Source: Candidatus Helarchaeota archaeon (GTDB taxonomy: Archaea; Asgardarchaeota; Lokiarchaeia; Helarchaeales; RDOG01). Taken from it: 64,000 bases of DNA. A model generated the notes under the pieces. The model saw nothing but the letters and a program-made list of their open reading frames with translations. It did not search any database and had not been told where the DNA came from. The DNA lies in contig JAHPZH010000002.1 in NCBI GenBank assembly GCA_019058315.1, positions 939,910 to 1,003,909 of the forward strand, given 5' to 3'. The position numbers and the translations under genes are program-made. Shown piece after piece: positions 17,788 to 25,575 of this stretch (positions are counted from its first letter, which is position 1; each line of letters starts with the position of its first letter).

Positions 17788-17983
17788 TTATTTTCGTTTT
17801 TTAATCAAAAATATTGTTTTTATAACTGCTACTATGAATGTCTAAAAAATTTCTATTCTAATAAAAAAAAAGATAAAATTTTGAAGGGTATTATCGCTTT
17901 TTAAGATAAATAAAAATTCCGACTGCTACTCTAATTCCTATTTTAGTTTTCTCAACGATATGATTGGGGCTAATTACATATCT
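17788..17983 (-). pseudogene. Possible relics of C-terminal membrane anchors of surface proteins
   Basis: Within the 408-base gene-free spacer 17708-18115, the minus strand shows two short ends typical of archaeal C-terminal anchors. One ends at 17891 and reads ...IVEKTKIGIRVAVGIFIYLKKR then stop. The other ends at 17788 and reads FIVAVIKTIFLIKKRK then stop. The first resembles the end of the surface protein at 25576-27090 (GIGAAVVLILVYLKKQQ). Neither has an intact gene in front of it. They are probably decayed gene tails; hydrophobic codons are common in AT-rich DNA, so confidence is low. The rest of the spacer shows nothing except repeat copy 4. Confidence 0.3.
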
Positions 17984-18115
17984 TTATAAATAGGAGTAAT
18001 ACTCATTTTTTATAAGTGATTACAATTGTTTCGTATTACTAGAAGAAACGTCTTAACTGTAGTCATGATATTGATTCATAAGGAGATAAGCTGAAATACG
18101 TAGAGGTGATAATTA

Positions 18116-18790
18116 ATGAGCAAAATATTAGATTTTTGGATGAAAATTTGGTTATACATAATGGCTGCTGGTGGCATATTATTAATCGTACTGGTGGTTG
18201 TATTTTGGAATCAGTTTGATTTGGCAACCCTTTTGGTGTATTTTACTTGGATAGGTCTAGTGCTCCACGTGATGGAGGAATGGCGTTTTCCTGGGGGCTT
18301 CCATTATATCTATAATCTCATGAAAAAATCAGAAAACACAGATCGTTATCCCATGAACAGGGTATCTGACATGTTAACTAATTTCGGGGCTTTAATATTT
18401 GGCTTTGGGAGCATCATCATCGGTGTAAACCCCATAATAGCAATTTCTTTGTTCCTTTTTTGTGGCGTCGAAGTTCTAGCTCATACTGGCATCGGAATTT
18501 ATTCGAACAAATTACTCAATACCCAAGGAAAGAAAATTATCTACAATCCAGGGTTTCTAACAAGCTATCTAGTATTTTTACCTGTCTCAATTGGGTTCAT
18601 TTACATTTTTGCAACAGGAATATTACAAACAGTTTTTACTGATTGGTTGTTGGGTCTGGTTTTGATTGGCGGTATAGGATTTCTTTTAATTTTCCTCCCA
18701 GAAAGGATGTTACGAAACAAAAACTCGCCTTATCCCTTCACCGGGAAATATGAATTTGGATATTATAAGAAATTTATTGAGTTTAAATGA
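18116..18790 (+). CDS. HXXEE-family integral membrane protein
   Basis: A 224-residue protein with about five to six membrane helices. It contains the family-defining H-x-x-E-E motif as LHVMEEWRFPGGF (H51, E54, E55), a second conserved stretch EVLAHTGIGI in a later helix, and YNPGFLT near residue 140, which together are characteristic of the HXXEE (PF13787-type) membrane family. The histidines and glutamates inside the bilayer suggest a metal or catalytic site, but no biochemical role is established for the family to my knowledge. The ATG at 18116 follows AGGTGAT. It appears monocistronic. Confidence 0.85.
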   Translation: MSKILDFWMKIWLYIMAAGGILLIVLVVVFWNQFDLATLLVYFTWIGLVLHVMEEWRFPGGFHYIYNLMKKSENTDRYPMNRVSDMLTNFGALIFGFGSIIIGVNPIIAISLFLFCGVEVLAHTGIGIYSNKLLNTQGKKIIYNPGFLTSYLVFLPVSIGFIYIFATGILQTVFTDWLLGLVLIGGIGFLLIFLPERMLRNKNSPYPFTGKYEFGYYKKFIEFK

Positions 18791-18889
18791 ATATGGATTA
18801 TTATCAATTTCGATTTTTTTAACTCAATTACCAATATATCAATATTTTAAATTTAATGCTGTATATACTACTTCATCCCCAAAAAAAAG

Positions 18890-19633
18890 ATGAAAAACAT
18901 GAATTCAGATGAATCATTTATTTATTTAATATCGCATACTCAATCTATAATTTTGATAGCTTTAGTTGTATGCTTACTTTTTATAAGCATTAAAACTAAA
19001 TTGACTCATGTGGACAAATTTAGACAAAATTTTGTAGCTGGAATTTTTATTTATTTTGCCTCTGCAATGACTGTAATAATACTGTCAATTTGGCTTCTAT
19101 ATATTCTTCCTGAACCAATTTATAACTTGTTGGATATTTCTACAATAATAGGTGTAATTATAGCATATTTTTTAATCATTCGCGGACTTTTTATATTAAA
19201 TAGCTATCTTTCTTCATTAATCGATTATAATGAGCAGAATTATAAGAGAATTTCTATAATTATTGCTTTTCTTGCATCAGGAACTATCTTTATTACAAAT
19301 TTAATTATTTTAAAATTTGATCCTGCAAATATGGGGCTCATAATTCCTTTTTTCGGTCTGGGTATAGGGCAATTTTTTATATTCATCTATTGCTTCTTTT
19401 TACACAGAGAAATAAAAGTTCTTAAGATTAATATGATGGCTTACTTCGGGACAGGTTTTATGTTCCTTACTGTTCACCTTTCCCTCTCAACTTTATATAA
19501 TCTCGGAATAATTCCATATATAATTTGGTTTAGTATAATACTTGGTTTATGTAACAATTTAATGATTATCTTCTTAATTCTTGGTTACTTGAATTTTAAA
19601 AACCGAATAGACAAGATTAGCAGTGCTAATTGA
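18890..19633 (+). CDS. Seven-helix membrane protein of unknown function
   Basis: A 247-residue, strongly hydrophobic protein with about seven predicted helices and almost no loops of note. It lacks the cytoplasmic longin-like domain seen in the otherwise similar-looking genes at 16604 and 21012. The layout resembles the seven-helix sensory modules found at the N-terminus of archaeal kinases and of those genes. No conserved catalytic residue stands out. The start is the ATG at 18890; another ATG lies three codons later. It may act with a separate cytoplasmic partner, which is speculation. Confidence 0.7.
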   Translation: MKNMNSDESFIYLISHTQSIILIALVVCLLFISIKTKLTHVDKFRQNFVAGIFIYFASAMTVIILSIWLLYILPEPIYNLLDISTIIGVIIAYFLIIRGLFILNSYLSSLIDYNEQNYKRISIIIAFLASGTIFITNLIILKFDPANMGLIIPFFGLGIGQFFIFIYCFFLHREIKVLKINMMAYFGTGFMFLTVHLSLSTLYNLGIIPYIIWFSIILGLCNNLMIIFLILGYLNFKNRIDKISSAN

Positions 19634-19687
19634 AATTGATAGAGTGAGAACTTTCTAGATTTATTATTTTCTCCAATTGGGATAGTA

Positions 19688-19807
19688 ATGATTGTAGGAA
19701 TTGTGGAAGCAATCATAGTAATTATGTTATTAATTAAGAACAATAGAAACCTAAATGAACGTTTACAAAAAGTCGAAAGACAAATTTCTGCTAAGAAAAC
19801 ATTTTGA
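19688..19807 (+). CDS. Possible small single-helix membrane protein
   Basis: A 39-codon frame too short for standard gene calling. It reads MIVGIVEAIIVIMLLIK, a membrane helix, followed by a charged amphipathic tail NNRNLNERLQKVERQISAKK that looks like a short coiled coil. The frame is open upstream to 19643 without a clear start, so it could also be a relic. It sits in the 329-base spacer between a membrane protein and the TPR gene; nothing else is visible in that spacer. Confidence 0.35.
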   Translation: MIVGIVEAIIVIMLLIKNNRNLNERLQKVERQISAKKTF

Positions 19808-19962
19808 TTTTCTCTCACATGAAAAGCGAAATGATCCAACTAGATAACTTCTGTACGGAATATCTCATGGTAATTTGACATAAAAAATATAAATTTATTA
19901 AAATCACTGAAAAACAATAAAACCCTAAGTTCTAATATAAAAATTTTAATAATATAGCAAAA

Positions 19963-20931
19963 TTAGTCCATATTTTGTTCCATTTTCTGTTTAATTTCTT
20001 CTAGGGTTGTAATAGCGTCTTTAAATTGAGGGTCAATAGCGAGAGCCATATTAAGAAATTTAATAGCTTCTTGAAATTTTTTAAGACTTGAAAATACGAG
20101 TCCCAGAGCATACCACGCATTTTTATTTTTTGGATTTATTTCAACTGCTTTCTTATAACATTCTAATTCTTTTTGATAATTTCCTAAACAGGCATATCCA
20201 ACTCCTAAAAAATACCAAGACTCACTATCTTGAGGGAGAATATTGACTTTTTCTTTAAAACATTCCAAGGCTTTTTGATAATTACCTAGCTTTCCGTAAG
20301 CGAGTCCCATATTATGCCAAGCATCATTATCTTTAGGTGTAATTGCCACAGCTTTTTCGTAATTTTCAACTGCTTTTTGATAATTAGCAAGTTGAAAATA
20401 AGTAAATCCCAGATTATAAAATGCATCACTATATTCAGGATTAATTTCTACTGCTTTCTCATAGTATTCTATAGCTTTTTGATATTTTTCTAAATTTCCG
20501 TACTCCTTACCCATGTCGTACCAAGCTTTACTATTTTGAGGATTAATTCCTACTGCTTTTTCATAACATTCTATAGCTTTTTGATAATTTCCTAATTTAC
20601 CATATGCTAATCCCATGAAATGCCAAGCCCCATCGTCTTGAGGGTCTATTTTTACCACTTTTTCATAACAATTAATTGCTTTATGATGATTTCCCATATC
20701 ATAAAATGTGACACCCATATTGAACCATGCATCAATATATTGAGGATCAACACCAATAGCTTTTTCGTAATGTTCAATAGCCTTTAAATAATTTCCTAAA
20801 TTATAATATGCAAGCCCCATGATATACCATACAACACGATCTTGCTGGTCTATTTTGATTACTTTCTGGTAATATTCAATTCCTTTCAAAAATTCTCCGT
20901 TCTTAATTGATGTACGCCCCTTGTTTTTCAA
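19963..20931 (-). CDS. Tetratricopeptide repeat protein
   Basis: A 322-residue protein made almost wholly of about nine 34-residue TPR units with the standard pattern (A/G at position 8, Y at 11, A at 20, P at 32), for example AWYDMGKEYGNLEKYQKAIE. TPRs form a superhelix that binds peptides, so this is a protein-protein interaction scaffold in the cytoplasm. The repeats are similar enough to each other to suggest recent internal duplication. The TTG start at 20931 is uncertain: the frame stays open for 15 more codons upstream with protein-like helix sequence (ENTVDLLLELKNKG) but no good start codon. It is transcribed in the same direction as the longin-like membrane protein whose stop codon is at 21012 and could be its downstream partner. 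Confidence 0.85.
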   Translation of the reverse strand: MKNKGRTSIKNGEFLKGIEYYQKVIKIDQQDRVVWYIMGLAYYNLGNYLKAIEHYEKAIGVDPQYIDAWFNMGVTFYDMGNHHKAINCYEKVVKIDPQDDGAWHFMGLAYGKLGNYQKAIECYEKAVGINPQNSKAWYDMGKEYGNLEKYQKAIEYYEKAVEINPEYSDAFYNLGFTYFQLANYQKAVENYEKAVAITPKDNDAWHNMGLAYGKLGNYQKALECFKEKVNILPQDSESWYFLGVGYACLGNYQKELECYKKAVEINPKNKNAWYALGLVFSSLKKFQEAIKFLNMALAIDPQFKDAITTLEEIKQKMEQNMD

Positions 20932-21011
20932 TTCTAATAAAAGATCTACAGTGTTTTCTTTCGACGTTTTGATTACCTATTTTTCTTTAGAAACTAAAAA
21001 TAAATAATGAT

Positions 21012-22100
21012 TTAGTAATATGGAATGAACGGGAAACATTCATCAATAACCTTAGGAGTGTCTTTAAAAAGATTAACATCAGCTGTTTTTTGAAACTGGT
21101 CAATTTCGTTGCGATATTTTTTTGTAAAGACGTCTGCAAACAAATTGAGTGCTGATCTAAGTGATGCGCTAGATTTTGTAGCAAGCAAAACGAATACGAC
21201 ATGCAAGCGATCGGATTGTTTTAAAATCACTAAGCTCTCCTCAAGTTGTATTTCTTTTATGTTTCCTTTTTGTATAGTTTCTTTTACAAAATGACCCAAA
21301 GCTGAAATCATACCTGAAAAGAGATTTTCGTCGATTAAGAAATCTTTTTTATTCCATATATGGTCATATAGCGGGATGCTTTTATCTCGTTCGATTATGA
21401 CTAATCTAGATGCTTTAAACGGCAACAAGAATCCTAATTTCGGCTGCTTAGCGTAAACCACACCCATTAATAACGTTCCAATGGCAAAAAATATATCACT
21501 AAATGCAGGAATGGACTGGTTTATCTTCAAAGCGGTAACCAGGGGTGCCATTATCTGCTGGAATAAAATCCCAACATTTGCTAAATAAATCCAATTTTTT
21601 AATTCTTCTGGAGCATTACGCCAAAATTTAATTCCAAGATATATGACTGAAACCATGATGATTAAAACAAGTCCTAAGATAACGGATAAAAGCGTATCTT
21701 GAATGAAAATTGAGGGGTCTCCATTCGGATAAAGAAACTGGTAATAATATCTTAAATCGAAACAAAGAAAAAGCAACACTGCAGAAAGGAAGGAAATTAA
21801 CATCATTTTTCCCGTTTCGACAGATTCCCTGGTCATTACATCATAAAGTAAAGCGACGCTAAATGTTATTGGTATCCAAAGAATTACACTAAGAATTGCA
21901 TAAGTGAATGAGAAAAACAAAATTGCTAATCCTTTCGATACCTCCCATGATGTTAAAGAAAGGTAAGTTAAGGCACAGATGAAAAAATGTTTGTATCTTA
22001 ATCTAAAATATTGATAAAATAGAAAAATGGTGCCAAATGCTCCTGGAGCTGCACTGATAAAATAAATCATAACCTCTATTGTAAAAACCATAATAACCAT
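21012..22100 (-). CDS. Seven-helix membrane protein with C-terminal roadblock/longin-like domain (B)
   Basis: The 362-residue protein shares the architecture and detailed motifs of the 16604-17707 gene. Seven hydrophobic helices occupy about residues 5-225, with a matching MTRESVE loop (MSRESAD in the other). A cytoplasmic domain follows: LLPFKASRLVIIERDKSIPL, then LFSGMISALGHFVKETIQKG, IKEIQLEESLVILKQ, VVFVLLATKSSASLRSAL and a final ECFPFIPYY. The two are clear paralogues along their whole length. The cytoplasmic part looks like a roadblock/longin-type domain. The TPR gene follows downstream on the same strand about 80 bases on. A membrane sensor or GTPase platform is the likely role, by inference. 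Confidence 0.8.
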   Translation of the reverse strand: MVIMVFTIEVMIYFISAAPGAFGTIFLFYQYFRLRYKHFFICALTYLSLTSWEVSKGLAILFFSFTYAILSVILWIPITFSVALLYDVMTRESVETGKMMLISFLSAVLLFLCFDLRYYYQFLYPNGDPSIFIQDTLLSVILGLVLIIMVSVIYLGIKFWRNAPEELKNWIYLANVGILFQQIMAPLVTALKINQSIPAFSDIFFAIGTLLMGVVYAKQPKLGFLLPFKASRLVIIERDKSIPLYDHIWNKKDFLIDENLFSGMISALGHFVKETIQKGNIKEIQLEESLVILKQSDRLHVVFVLLATKSSASLRSALNLFADVFTKKYRNEIDQFQKTADVNLFKDTPKVIDECFPFIPYY

Positions 22101-22193
22101 CTACTCAATTATAAGATTTCTTTTAATGCAAGATTTTTTAAATTTTCCATAACTTATAAAGCAATTAATTAATGAATATTCTTCAAAAAAGAG

Positions 22194-22817
22194 TTGAAAT
22201 TTGTGATAAAAAATCAAAAAATAATAGGAATTTGCGGAATGATTGCTCCAGTGATATTTAACTTGATATGGATTATCGGGGGTTTCATACAGCCCGGATA
22301 TAGTCATATTCGCGACGATGTAAGCACACTTATGGCATCGGGAGCACCGAACAAACTTTTATTCGATATTATGCATATTGCTGAATTAATTTTAATAATA
22401 ATATTTTTAATTGGCTTACTTCAAGTAATGAGAGATTTAGGAAACTCGTTTGTTGCTCCAATTTTATTTTTAATTTCACAGAGCATGGAACTTACTGTTA
22501 CAATATTTTTCCCTTTAGATTATGGTGGTGAGATTACCACATTAATTGGAACCATGCATTTTATACTTGTAGTGATACTTGGTTTCATTGCAATGGGTGG
22601 CATGTTTACAATGTGGTTTGAATTAAAGAAGGTAGACGAATGGAAGGGATATGATGTTTATTCGCTGATAACATTCATTTGTACTTTAACTCTTGGGCTT
22701 TTCTTATCAATGACTGCAGGAAGCGAAATAATGGGATTAATTGAAAGGTTCGTAATTGTTGCTAACGGACAATATTTCTTTGTAATAGCGTTAAAGGTTT
22801 ATCTTACAAGTGAATGA
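22194..22817 (+). CDS. DUF998 membrane protein
   Basis: A 207-residue protein with about six membrane helices. The family signature is at about residues 30-50: PGYSHIRDDVSTLMASGAPN, followed by the second helix. This matches DUF998, a widespread archaeal and bacterial membrane family with no assigned reaction. A TTG at 22194 and a GTG three codons later are both possible starts. The gene is divergent from the 21012 gene, sharing a short AT-rich promoter region. A second DUF998 gene lies at 32938-33546. Confidence 0.8.
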   Translation: MKFVIKNQKIIGICGMIAPVIFNLIWIIGGFIQPGYSHIRDDVSTLMASGAPNKLLFDIMHIAELILIIIFLIGLLQVMRDLGNSFVAPILFLISQSMELTVTIFFPLDYGGEITTLIGTMHFILVVILGFIAMGGMFTMWFELKKVDEWKGYDVYSLITFICTLTLGLFLSMTAGSEIMGLIERFVIVANGQYFFVIALKVYLTSE

Positions 22818-22912
22818 AATTAAATTTTATAAATCCCAATATATAATTAAGTTCAACTTTATTAACTAATTTAAATAATATACTTATTTAAACCAAAAAA
22901 GAGGGTATTTGG

Positions 22913-23629
22913 ATGTTATTTCGCAAGCTTGATGAAGATCGTGATCAAAAAATTGACGACTCAAAGCAATATCTTAAAAAGATACGAAATGATCTTGAAA
23001 TTTTAAAAAAGACAGACACTGGCATAGATTTTGATAATGTTGGAAAAAAACTTGATGCAATAAGTAAAATTATTGAGAAATTGCCTGAAAAAATTCCCAA
23101 GATAGAAATCACATCCAAATATATTAAAGAAATTTTCCAACTTCTAGAAATGTCCAACCAAAGCAATATTGCTTTATTAGTTGATATTGAAACTAAATTG
23201 GTAATTATGGGGTCTAGAATCCACTTGGTGGGTGTTCTTCAAAAAATAATTAAAAATCCTGATCGAAGGAGTATAGCACCTAGGGGAAAAATTTGGAAAA
23301 ATATTAAAGCATGTTTTCCTAGGTTCAAAGGTTTTAATGTGACCGTCTGGGGTGGTGGTGGATACATGACAAAAGCTGAAAGTTTTTCCGTTAAGTTAGA
23401 CGATTTTAAATATAAAAATGAAAAAACAGATTCTAAACTAACATCAAATCAAGCCCGTGAATCAGCTTTTAAAGAATTAATAAGTCTTGTAAGATCATTC
23501 CTCTCGTGGGAAATAGAGAAATATAGGGTGGACGAATATCTCAGGACTTGGACTTTTGATAAGGATTTAATAGTTAAGTTTCAATTCGATTGGCGTTCCT
23601 ATGAGGAACGATATGATCCAACAAGATAA
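22913..23629 (+). CDS. Unknown protein with N-terminal coiled coil
   Basis: A 238-residue soluble protein I do not recognise. The first 90 residues are heptad-like and charged (coiled coil or long helices). The middle holds a hydrophobic helix-like stretch (LLVDIETKLVIMGSRIHLVGVLQ). The C-terminal half has an unusual glycine run in TVWGGGGYMTKAES and an aromatic-rich end (FQFDWRSYEERYDP). No catalytic motif is evident. The ATG at 22913 follows GAGGG. Repeat copy 5 lies 65 bases after the stop codon. Confidence 0.7.
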   Translation: MLFRKLDEDRDQKIDDSKQYLKKIRNDLEILKKTDTGIDFDNVGKKLDAISKIIEKLPEKIPKIEITSKYIKEIFQLLEMSNQSNIALLVDIETKLVIMGSRIHLVGVLQKIIKNPDRRSIAPRGKIWKNIKACFPRFKGFNVTVWGGGGYMTKAESFSVKLDDFKYKNEKTDSKLTSNQARESAFKELISLVRSFLSWEIEKYRVDEYLRTWTFDKDLIVKFQFDWRSYEERYDPTR

Positions 23630-23693
23630 CTTTCATAGAAAATTTTGATAAAATCGTAATAATGGTAAGAAGAAAATGTTTTAAATTTATTGT

Positions 23694-23720
23694 CTACCCA
23701 ATCTCAAACTTACTGCGATT
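23694..23720 (+). repeat. Dispersed intergenic repeat, copy 5 (diverged)
   Basis: A 27-base version with changes in the left arm (ATCTCAAAC) and one base lost in the loop; the right arm ACTGCGATTAT is intact. Confidence 0.55.
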
Positions 23721-23821
23721 ATAATAATTCTGTAGCATACTCATATTTTACTATTTTTGGTAGACAAAAATAAACGCTTTGATTATATGAATAAATTAAT
23801 AATAAATATTCTACTAAAATA

Positions 23822-24076
23822 ATGAATAACACATTTAGGTTTCAAAAGGAGTTGAATAAATTTAGTAAAATATCTGAAGATAAAGCTGTTAAATTAGCTA
23901 AAAAAGCGCTTTCGGAGAAAGGGTGGGATATTGAGAAATACATAATGAAAAAAGAAGAGTCTGATGAGAAATGGATAATCACTTTCGAAGGTAAAGAACC
24001 CCGACCTCCTGGAGATGAAATGACTATTTATGTTATTAAAAAAGATGGATCCATTAAGGTATTTATTGGAGAATAA
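23822..24076 (+). CDS. Small PepSY/NTF2-immunity-like protein
   Basis: An 84-residue protein with an amphipathic helix (SEDKAVKLAKKALSEKGWD) followed by three to four strands: KWIITFEGKEP, EMTIYVIKKDGSIKVF and a GE end. The helix plus W-x-V/I-x-F and K-D-G-x-V/I pattern is that of PepSY-like or small NTF2-immunity-like domains, which bind and inhibit other proteins. No signal peptide is seen, so it is likely cytoplasmic. It lies between the unknown coiled-coil gene and the LRR gene on the same strand, with moderate gaps. The functional assignment is tentative. Confidence 0.6.
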   Translation: MNNTFRFQKELNKFSKISEDKAVKLAKKALSEKGWDIEKYIMKKEESDEKWIITFEGKEPRPPGDEMTIYVIKKDGSIKVFIGE

Positions 24077-24198
24077 GAGAATTTTAAATTCTTAATTCCA
24101 ATTTCCTATAATAATTTTGCAGCAAATATCCATTTTTTGACTTCTTCGTGAGAGATATGATATAATAAGATAACCTGTAAAAATTTTAGTGGTAAATA

Positions 24199-25467
24199 AT
24201 GGATAAAATAACTTCTAAAGAAGATAAGAAATCTTTTCTATTATTAAAAAAGAAATGCGGGCTTATAGAAAGAGATTTTGCAGTTAATAAAAAAGGACAG
24301 CTCTATTATCTTAACCTTTCTGGTAAATATTTGAAAAAAATAGAAGGGTTCGAAAATTTCTCCCACTTACAAAAATTATATCTTTCTAATAATGAAATCA
24401 CGAAGATAGAGGGATTGGATAAGCTCTCCCAATTAAAAGAATTATATCTTGATAAAAATCAGATCAAAAAGATTGAAGGATTAGATAACCTCTCCCAATT
24501 GCGATTTTTATTCATTCCAAGTAATCCGATCACGAAGATAGAGGGATTGGATAAAATTTCTCAATTAACAGAATTAAATCTTGGGGAACTTAAGATCACT
24601 AAGATAGAAGGGTTGGAAAAGCTCTCCCTATTAATCTCATTATCAATTTCAAGAAATGAGATCAAAAAGATTGAGGGGTTGGAAAAGCTCTCCCAATTAA
24701 GAGAATTATGGCTTTCTGAAAATAAAATCAAAAAGATTGAGGGGTTAGAAAAGCTCTCCCAATTAATCTCATTATCAATTTCAAAAAATGAGATCAAAAA
24801 GATTGAGGGGTTGAACAACCTCTCCCAATTACAAACTTTATATCTTCCTAATAATCAGATTACAAAGATTGAGGGATTAGAAAACCTCTCCCAATTACAA
24901 GCATTAAACCTGAGTGAAAATCAGATCTCAAAAATCGAGGGGTTGGAAAACCTCTCCCAATTAAGAGAATTATACTTAGATGGAAATCTGATTGCGAAGA
25001 TTGAGGGGCTAGAAAACCTCGGTCATATAACAAGATTGGAGCTTCATAAAAATAGAATTTCTAAACTAGAAGGTTTGGAAAACCTCTCTGCATTAGAATG
25101 GTTAAATCTTTCTGATAATCAGATTATGAAAATTGAGGGTTTGAAGACTCTCTCCCAATTGAAAAAATTGAACCTAATAAACAACAAGATCTCAAAGATA
25201 GAGGGATTGGAATACCTCTCCAAATTAGCAGAGTTATATCTTTTTGGTAATCCCATAACTAAAATCGAAGGATTGAATATTCAGGATGTAAAAGCAGTAG
25301 TTATATACTGTCACCAAAAAAAAATACAGGACAAAAAAGATATGATTGCGGAATTAGAATATATTAAAGCACAAATAAATAAACCAGGAATTAAATTGTT
25401 AGAATTAAAATATTTAAAAAGACGCGTTCAGGAATTAACTGATAAATTAAGCGTTATTGATATATAA
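24199..25467 (+). CDS. SDS22-like leucine-rich repeat protein (15 repeats)
   Basis: The 422-residue protein has a short N-terminal cap, then fifteen uninterrupted 22-residue LRR units of the form L-x-x-L-x-L-x-x-N-x-I-x-K-I-E-G-L-E-N-L-S-Q. These are followed by a cap and a short helical coiled-coil tail (from about residue 360). The 22-residue length with K-I-E-G-L is typical of the SDS22 class, which in eukaryotes includes the PP1 regulator SDS22 and U2A'. The repeats are also close at the DNA level, suggesting recent expansion by unequal crossing-over. It is cytoplasmic, with no signal peptide. A protein-binding scaffold is the expected role; the partner is unknown. Repeat copy 6 follows 20 bases downstream. 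Confidence 0.9.
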   Translation: MDKITSKEDKKSFLLLKKKCGLIERDFAVNKKGQLYYLNLSGKYLKKIEGFENFSHLQKLYLSNNEITKIEGLDKLSQLKELYLDKNQIKKIEGLDNLSQLRFLFIPSNPITKIEGLDKISQLTELNLGELKITKIEGLEKLSLLISLSISRNEIKKIEGLEKLSQLRELWLSENKIKKIEGLEKLSQLISLSISKNEIKKIEGLNNLSQLQTLYLPNNQITKIEGLENLSQLQALNLSENQISKIEGLENLSQLRELYLDGNLIAKIEGLENLGHITRLELHKNRISKLEGLENLSALEWLNLSDNQIMKIEGLKTLSQLKKLNLINNKISKIEGLEYLSKLAELYLFGNPITKIEGLNIQDVKAVVIYCHQKKIQDKKDMIAELEYIKAQINKPGIKLLELKYLKRRVQELTDKLSVIDI

Positions 25468-25486
25468 ATGATCTAAAACTATTCTG

Positions 25487-25513
25487 TTGCCAATTTCAGA
25501 TTTAATTGCATTT
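25487..25513 (+). repeat. Dispersed intergenic repeat, copy 6 (diverged)
   Basis: CAATTTCAG is intact and the right half is decayed (TTTAATTGCATTT). It lies between the convergent ends of the LRR gene and the surface-protein gene. Confidence 0.5.
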
Positions 25514-25575
25514 ATAGAACATTATTTTTTAATACTAAAAACTAAAAAGCTTAAAAAAAGGAAAAAAATTGAAGA

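Noticed and set aside
24306..25270. The 66-base tandem DNA repeats considered as a CRISPR-like or satellite array
   Set aside because: The units are contiguous, in frame and encode LRRs without spacers; there are no separated identical repeats.
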